In this document: piece after piece, positions 1-6,159 of the stretch | Layout: each line of letters opens with the position of its first letter | Position numbering within the stretch: the stretch's first letter is position 1 | DNA from: Gemmataceae bacterium | GTDB taxonomy: Bacteria; Planctomycetota; Planctomycetia; Gemmatales; Gemmataceae | Reading direction: 5' to 3' | NCBI GenBank assembly: GCA_947474875.1 | Contig: CANJKY010000058.1 | Coordinates: 1 to 10,061, forward strand | DNA length: 10,061 nt | Notes under the pieces: model-generated | Told to the model about the DNA's origin: nothing | The model's input: the letters and a program-made list of their open reading frames with translations, nothing else | The model's database searches: none | Program-made: the position numbers and the translations under genes

Positions 1-51
1 GCGCCGCCCCCCCCCCCGGGGGGGGGCGGCCCCCCCCCCCCCCCCCCCCCC
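1..51. repeat. Homopolymeric C/G tract with a perfect inverted repeat
   Basis: The first 51 bases are almost only C and G: an 11-C run (7-17), a 9-G run (18-26) and a 22-C run (30-51). Bases 3-15 and 18-30 form a perfect 13-bp inverted repeat with a two-base loop. Such tracts are rare in finished genomes and are a common place for sequencing and assembly errors, so this may be a contig edge or an estimated-length gap rather than biology. No gene is visible here. Confidence 0.6.
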
Positions 52-73
52 GCCCGATACCAGGAACTGACGT

Positions 74-1813
74 ATGGCGGACGCCGGTCCGGACGGGGTC
101 ACATCCCGTGCAGTACGCATTTCGGCCTTCGTCGGGATGCTCCAGCAGCCGTTCATTGCTGACCCGAACCCGGTCTCACTCAGCGATCGCCTGCACCGAC
201 ATCCGGTCGCGGAGATTTGGGACGACCCGCTTCACGAGCTGATCGGACTGATGCAGGAGTTGGAAGTGGCACGCAAGCGGTGGGCGTTCGTCTGGTTCGA
301 TGAGGAGCACAGCGAGACCGAGCGGGCCGAGCTGGCAGCGGCGGACATCCGCGAAGACACCAAACTGCTCCCGCTCCACACAGTATTCGAAGTGCTGCCG
401 CGGGCGATTCAGCGGCAGTGCGGGCAGGCCGACCTCGACCCGAGGTACGTCGATGAAATCGTGCGGACCGCCCGGAGTGTGATCGTCACCCTCATGGACA
501 GTGGCAGGCTCTTGGCACGGCTCGCAGCGATCCGGCAGTCATTCACGGCCGAGTACCTGCAAGGGTTGGATCCGGAGGCGCGGGTGCGATGGCTCCCGAC
601 CATGGCGTTCGGCGCATTTCTGGAGAGAGACTATGAGCCTGCGTTCCACGCCCTGCTGGCCCTCTGGGACAACGTGAGGGGACGGAGCGACACCCCGACC
701 AAGTTGCCCGAGCCGAGTTCACCTGTCAGCCCCGCGGAGGTCGTCTGTGCAACCCCAGAGCCGACAGTCGAAACGCAGGAGTCCCCGGTCGGTGCTGTCG
801 TCCACCCACCGAGGGGCGAAACTCCCTCCCACGCCGAACACGGGATCACAGATCAAGTTCGAGTACGATTCGCAGACGCACATGCGCGATTCGCGTCAGC
901 CAACCTGTTTTTGACCGTGTTGCCGATGGACGGCGTGCCGCCTTCGGCTGGTCACATTAGGCTGCGCAACGTGGTACTGCCGCATGAGTACGTTCAAGGG
1001 GCAAGAGGGGAGAATGAACTAACCCCGCTCGGCCCAATCTCGGACGCGGATTGCATGGCCTACCTTGTTGCCGTTCATCTGGGTACTCAGGGCCGGGCGG
1101 CATTCGACGAATTCGTCAACTGTGCCACGCTAGCGAGTCAGTGGCTACACCGGCTGCCACCACACTTCTACCCACCGACGGCTGCCTCGAGCCCCTGGAT
1201 CGAGTGGTGTCATGGCTTGTGGGCGTACCTCCGCAACACGCCTCCGTTCATCATAGACGGGGACGGCCACAGTCGGATCACCTGTATGTTCAGTGCCTCC
1301 ATGTACTTGATCCGGCTGATGTATCACGGCAATGCTGAAGGCCACGCACCCGTCTGGCCGGGCATCTGCCGTCCCGGTCGCCCGGGATCATCTACGGGAT
1401 TCACCTTCGAGTGGGAGAACGTAGGGCACACTCCCGCTGATGAGGAGGTGTGCGAACCCGAACAGCCGGAACAACGGCCACTAAATCCGATGCAAAACCA
1501 CCCAGAAGGCCACGATGAACGGGCGGGAATCGGTCAGGTCGAGATTGATGACGCAGAGACCCAGACAGAGCCAACGAAGGTGAAGGGAAAGATGGTCGAA
1601 GCCCAAATGCGACAGCTCTGCGCGCAGGATCCGGAGCGGCGGTTCTGGACGGCGGCGAGGTTCGCGGAACAGATCGATTGCTCAGACTCATGCGTTGTGG
1701 ACAACGATTTTTGGCGGATAGAGTTAGCTGGTGTTAAGGCCCAAGAAGCGGCTGCCAGGGCACGTCGAGGGCAGAAGCTCGATGGACGGCGTACCCCCCG
1801 CAAGCGGCGGTGA
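74..1813 (+). CDS. Large unrecognised protein with a C-terminal helix-turn-helix-like segment
   Basis: A 579-aa protein I cannot assign. ATG 74 is chosen because AGGA (62-65) lies 8 nt upstream. Three blocks are visible: a helical, charged N-terminal part (about 14-202); a Pro/Glu-rich linker (about 203-257); a middle domain (about 260-450) rich in aromatic residues, Cys and His (WIEWCHGLWAYL near 375-386). A second acidic linker (about 452-500) leads to a C-terminal segment (about 503-550) with KGKMVEAQM, WTAARFAEQI and CSDSCVV, which reads like a helix-turn-helix of a type I associate with planctomycete accessory proteins. The last 18 residues are strongly basic. No signal peptide or membrane segment is evident, so it is probably cytoplasmic and may bind DNA. 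Codon use differs from the neighbours: about 17 of the first 70 codons end in A/T, against about 3 of the first 60 in the primase gene. It is separated from the downstream run by a dyad-rich gap, so its membership in the element is uncertain. Confidence 0.75.
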   Translation: MADAGPDGVTSRAVRISAFVGMLQQPFIADPNPVSLSDRLHRHPVAEIWDDPLHELIGLMQELEVARKRWAFVWFDEEHSETERAELAAADIREDTKLLPLHTVFEVLPRAIQRQCGQADLDPRYVDEIVRTARSVIVTLMDSGRLLARLAAIRQSFTAEYLQGLDPEARVRWLPTMAFGAFLERDYEPAFHALLALWDNVRGRSDTPTKLPEPSSPVSPAEVVCATPEPTVETQESPVGAVVHPPRGETPSHAEHGITDQVRVRFADAHARFASANLFLTVLPMDGVPPSAGHIRLRNVVLPHEYVQGARGENELTPLGPISDADCMAYLVAVHLGTQGRAAFDEFVNCATLASQWLHRLPPHFYPPTAASSPWIEWCHGLWAYLRNTPPFIIDGDGHSRITCMFSASMYLIRLMYHGNAEGHAPVWPGICRPGRPGSSTGFTFEWENVGHTPADEEVCEPEQPEQRPLNPMQNHPEGHDERAGIGQVEIDDAETQTEPTKVKGKMVEAQMRQLCAQDPERRFWTAARFAEQIDCSDSCVVDNDFWRIELAGVKAQEAAARARRGQKLDGRRTPRKRR

Positions 1814-1973
1814 CATTCCGAACATTCGGAATCCGATTCCGAATGAACTCCTCAATTCTTGAAGAATTCTATTCACCGGTGTCACAGGGGGTTACGTCCA
1901 TCGTCACCCGATGAAAGGGTGTGATCATTCGGTAAATGCCGAACGTCGCGGGATTGGGCAAAGGAGGCCCGCC
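1814..1973. promoter_or_regulatory. Dyad-rich control region upstream of the early gene run
   Basis: A 160-nt AT-richer gap. Directly after the preceding stop, ATTCCGAA (1815-1822) pairs with TTCGGAAT (1825-1832), while CATTCGGAAT (1823-1832) also pairs with ATTCCGAATG (1836-1845), giving two mutually exclusive hairpins. Then AATTCTT-G-AAGAATT (1854-1868) is a perfect odd palindrome, CATCG/CGATG (1899-1913) a weaker dyad, and TTCGG/CCGAA (1928-1943) repeats the ATTCGG half-site. The region probably combines the 3' end of the upstream transcript with operator and promoter sites for the genes from 1974 onward. No convincing sigma-70 box pair was found, so the promoter itself is inferred. TATTCACCGGTGTC (1870-1883) recurs with a one-base insertion in the loop of the 5475-5555 hairpin. 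Confidence 0.5.
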
Positions 1974-2183
1974 GTGACGCACCACAGCTCTCCGACCGAG
2001 ATCGCCGCGCCTAAGCCGACCGACCCGCCGTTTCTGTTCGCCATCCTGATCGGGGCGATGCGGACGGGTGACACGATGATGCAGTCGCTGGCCCGCGAAT
2101 GGCTGGCGGACATCGGGGTCCGGGTTCAAATCTCGAAAGACGCTCCCGTATTGAGTGCGCCCAACCGAGGTGCCCACCAATGA
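1974..2183 (+). CDS. Small unrecognised protein, first gene of the element run
   Basis: A 69-aa protein of unknown function. GTG 1974 is chosen because a near-ideal AAGGAGG (1961-1967) sits 6 nt upstream; the earlier in-frame ATG at 1911 has no comparable site and would lie inside the dyad-rich control region. The middle holds a hydrophobic/helical stretch (PPFLFAILIGAMRTGD, about 18-33) followed by SLAREWLADIGVRVQIS (about 38-54), which resembles short helical proteins I associate with planctomycete mobile elements; this is recognition of style, not a family match. Its stop overlaps the start of the next gene (ATGA, 2180-2183), so the two are probably co-translated. A role as an accessory to the following DNA-binding protein is possible but not shown. 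Confidence 0.55.
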   Translation: MTHHSSPTEIAAPKPTDPPFLFAILIGAMRTGDTMMQSLAREWLADIGVRVQISKDAPVLSAPNRGAHQ

Positions 2184-2476
2184 CCGCTGACACATCAGTG
2201 GCCGGGGGGCCGCACGCGCCCATCGTCTCGGCGAAGCGCACCAGGAAGAGACGCCCGACGCCGGTCGGGGCGTTCCGCGGCAAAGGGGCGGCTCATTACT
2301 GCGGGATCGGGTTTTCGACGTGGTGCCGCCTGGATGCCGCCGGCTTGGTGCCAAGCGGTTCGATGGTTTCGGGCTGCAAAGTGTGGGGAAAACGCGAACT
2401 GACCAGATGGATCGACTTCGGCTGTCCGGACCGCAAGACATGGTCGGCGCTGTGGCAACAACTGCGGACCAAGTGA
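2180..2476 (+). CDS. AlpA/MerR-like helix-turn-helix DNA-binding protein (possible excisionase or regulator)
   Basis: A 98-aa protein. ATG 2180 overlaps the previous stop by four bases and has GAGG (2167-2170) about 9 nt upstream; a longer reading from 2099 would overlap the whole preceding gene's end and lacks support. After a basic N-terminal tail (KRTRKRRP, about 19-26), residues about 38-82 have the order of AlpA/MerR-like excisionase domains: a helix with GFSTWCRLDAAGLVP, a short turn, a strand ending KVWGKRELTRWIDFGCPDR, in which the Trp and the RELTRWI helix are typical. Proteins of this class act as recombination directionality factors or as transcription regulators of integrated elements. 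The position near the start of the run, close to a set of operator-like dyads, fits either role. I am fairly sure of the fold and unsure of the job. Confidence 0.75.
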   Translation: MTADTSVAGGPHAPIVSAKRTRKRRPTPVGAFRGKGAAHYCGIGFSTWCRLDAAGLVPSGSMVSGCKVWGKRELTRWIDFGCPDRKTWSALWQQLRTK

Positions 2477-2567
2477 CCCCTTCAACGCCAAAAACCGCCC
2501 CGGCAAGAGCGGTTCCGGCGGGTGACACAGGCATGTCACCAGTAACCGACAGGAGGCATAGACACGC
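2477..2567. promoter_or_regulatory. Spacer with an operator-like dyad before the winged-helix gene
   Basis: The 91-nt gap holds AACCGC/GCGGTT (2493-2498 with 2509-2514, 10-nt loop), a weak stem-loop, and then a clean dyad GGTGACA-N6-TGTCACC (2521-2527 with 2534-2540). The dyad ends 10 nt before the AGGAGG (2551-2556) of the next gene. GGTGACAC also occurs at 2067-2074. The placement suits binding of one of the small DNA-binding proteins, or an mRNA hairpin upstream of the ribosome binding site. Function is inferred. Confidence 0.4.
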
Positions 2568-2960
2568 ATGGGAACTGTACCACGCGACCCGGGCGGGGAC
2601 AATGCCCGCCCCGGCGATTCCGGCGGCGACCGCCGCGACCGGGCGCTCAGCAAGCTGAAGACCAAGTACCCGAAGACCGCCCGCCGCATCATGCGGGCGA
2701 TGGTCGAGCACCTGCTCCGCAAGGGCAGCGGCACGACCGACGCGGTGCGGCTGACGGTGCCGATGGACGGGGCCAACCCGAAGGTCACGGGTTGTATCCG
2801 CGCCCTGGCGTTCGCCGGCGTCATCAAGGACACCGGCAAGACCGAGCCGTCCCGCCGGCCCGAAGCTCACGGCCGTCGGCTGGTCGTCTGGGCCATCCGG
2901 GACGTGCCGACGGCCCGCTGGTGGCTGAGCGCGCACCCCGACCTGGGAGGTGCCGCGTGA
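2568..2960 (+). CDS. Small winged-helix-like protein encoded directly before the primase/helicase
   Basis: A 130-aa protein. ATG 2568 has AGGAGG (2551-2556) 11 nt upstream. The first 30 residues are Gly/Asp/Arg-rich and probably disordered. Residues about 34-110 look like a winged helix-turn-helix: helix YPKTARRIMRAMVEHLL, helix GANPKVTGCIRALAFAGVIKDTG in the recognition position, then a wing with RRPEAHGRRLVVWAI. The tail DVPTARWWLSAHPDL is amphipathic. Proteins of this kind are frequently found next to replication genes of phages and integrative elements. The stop overlaps the GTG start of the next gene (GTGA, 2957-2960), which indicates translational coupling to the primase/helicase and hints at a role as a replication accessory or regulator. 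The fold call is from pattern only. Confidence 0.7.
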   Translation: MGTVPRDPGGDNARPGDSGGDRRDRALSKLKTKYPKTARRIMRAMVEHLLRKGSGTTDAVRLTVPMDGANPKVTGCIRALAFAGVIKDTGKTEPSRRPEAHGRRLVVWAIRDVPTARWWLSAHPDLGGAA

Positions 2961-5488
2961 ACACCACCACGACCAGCGAAATGGGGAAAACCGCCGGCGG
3001 GTACGCGCTGTGCCACAACTGGCGGGTGCTCCCGCTGCACGAGATGGCCGCCCCGGGCGTGTGCTCGTGCCCGGACGGGGCGGCCTGCACGAGCAAGGCG
3101 AAGCACCCGCGGACGAAACACGGGCTGAAGGACGGCACCACGGACCCGGCCCAGATCCGGGCGTGGTGGGAGCGGTGGCCGACGGCCAACATCGGCGTCG
3201 TCACCGGCCCGGAGTCGGGCGTGCTGATGATCGGCCCGGACGGCGAGCAGGGGCTGGCCGACCTGGCCGAGCTGGAGGCCGAGCTGGGGCCGCTGCCCGA
3301 GACGGCCACCGCCGCCAGCGGGTCGGGCGGGATGCACATTTGCCTGCGGTTCCCGGACGACGGCCAACCGGTGCCGAACCGCAAGAACCACCGTGGCACC
3401 AAGATCGACGTTCGGGGCACCGGCGGGTATTTCGTTGCCCCCGGTAGCGAGAACGAGAACGGGCCGTACACCTGGATCGACGACCGGACGGAGCTGGCCG
3501 AGGCGCCGCCCGCCTTGGTGGAGTGGGCCCGCAAGCCGACGAACGTCGAGGACGACCCGCCCCCGCCGCGGAACGGGTTTACCGCCACCGCGTCCAGCTC
3601 CAAGCCCACCGAGGTGACGGAGCGGGCGAAGAAGTACCTGGCGAAGTGCGCCCCGGCGATCGCCGGCCAGCGGGGGCACGACCGCCTCATGTACGCCGCC
3701 CGCGCCGTGGTGTACGGGTTCAACCTCGGCCAAGAGGCAGGGTTCGACCTGCTGGCCGAGGCGTACAACCCGGCCTGTCAGCCGCCATGGTCGGAAAAGG
3801 AGATCCGGCACAAGTGCAAGGAGGCGGACACCAAGCCGTACAAGAAGCCGCGTGGGTGGCTGCTCGACAGCTCCAAGTTCGACAGCCACACCGCACGGAA
3901 CTGCCACAACCCCGGCCCGAGCAGCAACGGCAAGCACCACGCCCCCGGCGGGACGGATAAACCGGGGTCGAACTCTGGGGACTTTAGGGACGGGTTTCCG
4001 GAGGAGTGGCGGCAACCGGCCCCGCTGCCGGACATGCCGCCGGTGCCGGCCTTTCCCATCGAGGTGTTCCCTCCCCAAGTCGCCGACTACTGGCTGGCCA
4101 GTGCCGAGTCGCTGGCAGTGCCGGTGGACCTGGTGGGGGCGATCGGCGCAGCCATGCTCGGCGGGGCGGCCGGCCGCGCCCGCGGGGTGGGCATCAAGAA
4201 GCAGTACGTCGAGTACCCGTGCCTGTGGGTGGCCGCCGTCAGCCCGCCCGGCTCCACCAAGTCCGCCGCCCTGCGGGCCGCCTGCGGCCCCATTTCCGAG
4301 ACGGAGCGGAAGTGGCTGGCCGAGCACCGCACCAAGATCCTGGAGTTCAGCGCCGACGAGGAGCGGTACAAGCAGGACTACAAGGCGTGGAAGGAGGGCG
4401 GGTGCGAGGGGCCGCCGCCGGACAAGCCGAAGGCGCCGACGCTGCGGCAGGCCACCCTGGAGAACACCACCACCGAGGCCGCCGCGCTGGTGATGAACGA
4501 CAACCCGAAGGGGGTGACGCTGACGCTGGACGAGATGGACGGGTGGGTGCTGGGGATGAACCAGTACCGTTCCGGCGGGAAGGGGAACGACAAGCAGTTC
4601 TGGCTGTCCGCGTGGGCCGGGGCGCGAGCGAAGTACAACCGCAAGGGCAGCCACGCCGACGGCCCGCTGGTGGTGGAGAACCCGTTCGCCGCGGTGGCCG
4701 GCATGATGACCCCGGCTAGCCTGCCGAACATCCGCGGCGGGTGGCGGCGGGGCGAGCCGACGGCCGAGGACGGGTTCCCGGACCGGTTCCTGTGGTCGTT
4801 CCCGGACCCGCTGCCGGCCACCGGCGAGCGGTGGCGGGAGGTGCCGGACGAGTTGGTGGACGGGTACGCCAACGTCATGCAGGCGCTGCTCGCCCTGGAG
4901 ATGGTGCCGACCGACACCGGCGGCTGCCGCCCGTACATCGTCCCGCTGGCCGAGTCCGCCCGGGACGTGTACCAGCAGTTCACCCAGGCCATCGCCGACC
5001 GGATGAACACGTTCGACCCGTTCGACCACTACCGCGGGGTGCTGTCCAAGCTCCGCGGGTACGGCGGGCGGCTGGCCATCATGCTGTGGTGCGTCCGCCA
5101 CGCGTGCGGCGACGCCTACGGGTCGGACCCGGTGACCGCCGACATGGTGAGCGGGGCGGCCACCCTGATCGACTACTTCGAGGCCCACGCCCGGCGGTGC
5201 TTGGGGGCGGGGTGGGCGGACCGCCAGCACCGCGTCGCCAAGCGGGTGCTGGCCTGGCTGCTGCGGCACCCGGACAAGATGGCGTTCAACCGGTCGGAGG
5301 CGTTCCTACAGCTCAAGGACCGGCGGGACGTGACCAGCGGCGACCACCTGACCGAGCCGCTGAAGGTGCTGGCCGACCACGGGTACATCCGCCCCATCGA
5401 CCCGACCGGCAACAACCGCCCCGGCCCGGTCCCCGACCTGTTCGCGGTGAACCCGATCTGGCCGCGAACTGTGCAAACCCGTCCCTAA
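2957..5488 (+). CDS. Bifunctional primase-polymerase / DUF3987 helicase-like replication protein
   Basis: An 843-aa protein that probably primes and unwinds DNA for replication of the element. GTG 2957 has GGGAGGT (2945-2951) 5 nt upstream and overlaps the preceding stop; an in-frame ATG at 2792 would be inside that gene. Residues 10-200 match an N-terminal Prim-Pol domain: Cys/His-rich CSCPDG..C..KHP (36-51), IGVVTGPESGVLMIGPDGEQG (79-99, given in two parts of the same strand-turn), SGGMH (H127) and DVRGTGGYFVAPGS (151-164). The usual first metal-binding Asp is replaced: the motif reads I-G-P-D (92-95). Residues about 222-303 form a helical PriCT-like region. After a Gly/Pro/Ser linker (305-350), a DUF3987-type P-loop domain follows, with PPGSTKS (430-436) as a Walker A variant and TLTLDEMD (521-528) as Walker B. 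The C-terminus (about 755-835) looks like a winged helix. The stop codon lies inside the left arm of a 27-bp inverted repeat. Confidence 0.88.
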   Translation: MNTTTTSEMGKTAGGYALCHNWRVLPLHEMAAPGVCSCPDGAACTSKAKHPRTKHGLKDGTTDPAQIRAWWERWPTANIGVVTGPESGVLMIGPDGEQGLADLAELEAELGPLPETATAASGSGGMHICLRFPDDGQPVPNRKNHRGTKIDVRGTGGYFVAPGSENENGPYTWIDDRTELAEAPPALVEWARKPTNVEDDPPPPRNGFTATASSSKPTEVTERAKKYLAKCAPAIAGQRGHDRLMYAARAVVYGFNLGQEAGFDLLAEAYNPACQPPWSEKEIRHKCKEADTKPYKKPRGWLLDSSKFDSHTARNCHNPGPSSNGKHHAPGGTDKPGSNSGDFRDGFPEEWRQPAPLPDMPPVPAFPIEVFPPQVADYWLASAESLAVPVDLVGAIGAAMLGGAAGRARGVGIKKQYVEYPCLWVAAVSPPGSTKSAALRAACGPISETERKWLAEHRTKILEFSADEERYKQDYKAWKEGGCEGPPPDKPKAPTLRQATLENTTTEAAALVMNDNPKGVTLTLDEMDGWVLGMNQYRSGGKGNDKQFWLSAWAGARAKYNRKGSHADGPLVVENPFAAVAGMMTPASLPNIRGGWRRGEPTAEDGFPDRFLWSFPDPLPATGERWREVPDELVDGYANVMQALLALEMVPTDTGGCRPYIVPLAESARDVYQQFTQAIADRMNTFDPFDHYRGVLSKLRGYGGRLAIMLWCVRHACGDAYGSDPVTADMVSGAATLIDYFEAHARRCLGAGWADRQHRVAKRVLAWLLRHPDKMAFNRSEAFLQLKDRRDVTSGDHLTEPLKVLADHGYIRPIDPTGNNRPGPVPDLFAVNPIWPRTVQTRP
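3978..3998 (+). repeat. Third copy of the 21-nt repeat, inside the primase/helicase gene
   Basis: Bases 3978-3998 (GGGACTTTAGGGACGGGTTT plus C) are identical to 5536-5556 in the right arm of the hairpin after the gene. In frame it encodes GDFRDGF (about 341-347), exactly in the low-complexity linker between the primase and the helicase domains, where an insertion would be tolerated. It contains GGGAC twice in tandem arrangement, as the hairpin arms do. Confidence 0.75.
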
Positions 5489-5559
5489 AGTCCCTAATAT
5501 TCGACCGGTGTCTATATGACCGACGTTCAATATTAGGGACTTTAGGGACGGGTTTCACA
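5470..5559. repeat. Long perfect inverted repeat (27-bp arms) around the stop of the primase/helicase gene
   Basis: Bases 5475-5501 and 5529-5555 are perfect reverse complements over 27 bp, separated by a 27-nt loop; skipping the single base C5474 adds four more pairs (5470-5473 with 5556-5559). The arms read AAACCCGTCCCTAAAG then TCCCTAATATT, so each carries two copies of a TTAGGGAC-like unit. The gene's TAA stop (5486-5488) lies in the left arm. The inner ends are AT-rich (AATATT), unlike the surroundings. No long T tract follows, so it is not a classic intrinsic terminator, but it could end or protect the transcript. Other readings are an origin/iteron region for the adjacent replication protein, or a miniature mobile repeat. 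Confidence 0.85.
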
Positions 5560-5575
5560 CAAGTGAGGCGCGAAA

Positions 5576-5821
5576 ATGACCACGACCACCCCGCGGTTCG
5601 GCGTGTTTTACCGCGTCGCTCGCTCAAAGAAGTGGTGGATGCACGACACTTTCACGACGTGGGATGAGGCGATGACCGCCGCCCTGTCGCTGGATGCGAG
5701 CGCCACCTGGGTTTCGGAGATCCCGCCGCCCGGCACCACCGACACCGAGCTGACGCCGCCAGAAGCAGAGCAGCGGCCGGTCACACAACCGCGGCTGTTT
5801 GGATGTCGGAGTTGGGGGTGA
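5576..5821 (+). CDS. Small unrecognised protein
   Basis: An 81-aa protein with no family I recognise. ATG 5576 has GTGAGG (5563-5568) 7 nt upstream and starts 20 nt after the long hairpin. The N-terminal half (FGVFYRVARSKKWWMHDTF, then TWDEAMTAALSLDASA) suggests a small alpha/beta unit: a strand, a Trp-rich turn and an amphipathic helix. The second half is Pro/Thr/Glu-rich and probably disordered. There is no signal peptide or membrane segment. The next gene starts 4 nt after its stop and shares a similar layout of a strand with an aromatic turn followed by an Ala-rich helix, so the two might be distant relatives; that is only an impression. Confidence 0.6.
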   Translation: MTTTTPRFGVFYRVARSKKWWMHDTFTTWDEAMTAALSLDASATWVSEIPPPGTTDTELTPPEAEQRPVTQPRLFGCRSWG

Positions 5822-5825
5822 AGAC

Positions 5826-6155
5826 ATGACCGCCGGCCGAGTGCTCGAACTGAATCCGCTCGGCGGCGACGTGAGGCGGCTGAGCGGGGCAACGACGAAA
5901 TCCGTGGTACACACCGAACGACCGGCGGAGGGCGTCATGGACAAGAGGCGAGCACGTCAACCGACCCGAAAGCCGATCGCCCTGGCGTGGCGCTGGTGGC
6001 TGGAGATCAGATCACCGGGCGGGAAGTGGGTGGCCGTCGGAACAGTAGGTACACGCTCTGCCGCCGCCGCTTGGCTGATGCGGTTCGCCGGCCGCGGCGG
6101 GGTGCAGATCCGCAAGCCGCCCGCCCTGGTCGCGTCGCTCGCCGTGGAGGGATGA
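5826..6155 (+). CDS. Small basic unrecognised protein
   Basis: A 109-aa protein when read from ATG 5826, whose GGGGGTGA (5814-5821) spans the previous stop and favours coupled translation. A second good start exists at 5937 (GGAGGG at 5927-5932, 4 nt upstream) and would give 72 aa starting MDKRRARQPTRK; the N-terminal 37 residues may therefore be untranslated or optional. The conserved-looking part is WRWWLEIRSPGGKWVAVGTV followed by RSAAAAWLMRF, a strand-turn-strand-helix pattern. The protein is rich in Arg and Lys, so nucleic-acid binding is possible. It ends 4 nt before the next start. No function can be named. Confidence 0.55.
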   Translation: MTAGRVLELNPLGGDVRRLSGATTKSVVHTERPAEGVMDKRRARQPTRKPIALAWRWWLEIRSPGGKWVAVGTVGTRSAAAAWLMRFAGRGGVQIRKPPALVASLAVEG

Positions 6156-6159
6156 CCTC

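Noticed and set aside
1911..1973. ATG 1911 as the start of the gene ending at 2183
   Set aside because: The added residues overlap the dyad-rich control region and no good ribosome binding site precedes it, whereas GTG 1974 has AAGGAGG at ideal distance.
2792..2956. Longer N-terminus for the primase/helicase from ATG 2792
   Set aside because: It would overlap the preceding gene out of frame for 165 nt; GTG 2957 has GGGAGGT and a coupled GTGA overlap.
2867..5269. An 800-aa open frame on the minus strand
   Set aside because: It is the mirror of the well-supported primase/helicase gene; long antisense frames are expected from G/C-ending codons, and its Arg/Gly/Val/Pro-rich, repetitive translation resembles no protein.
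5470..5559. Calling the long hairpin a standard intrinsic terminator
   Set aside because: Only three T bases follow the stem and the 27-nt loop is far larger than in typical terminators; a termination role remains possible but is not shown.
4741..5667. A plus-strand 308-aa frame spanning the end of the primase/helicase gene and the hairpin
   Set aside because: Out-of-frame shadow of the helicase C-terminus; Arg/Pro/Gly-rich with no ribosome binding site.
5799..5825. ATG 5799 as the start of the gene ending at 6155
   Set aside because: It lies inside the preceding gene and lacks a ribosome binding site; ATG 5826 follows GGGGGTGA and sits 4 nt after the previous stop.
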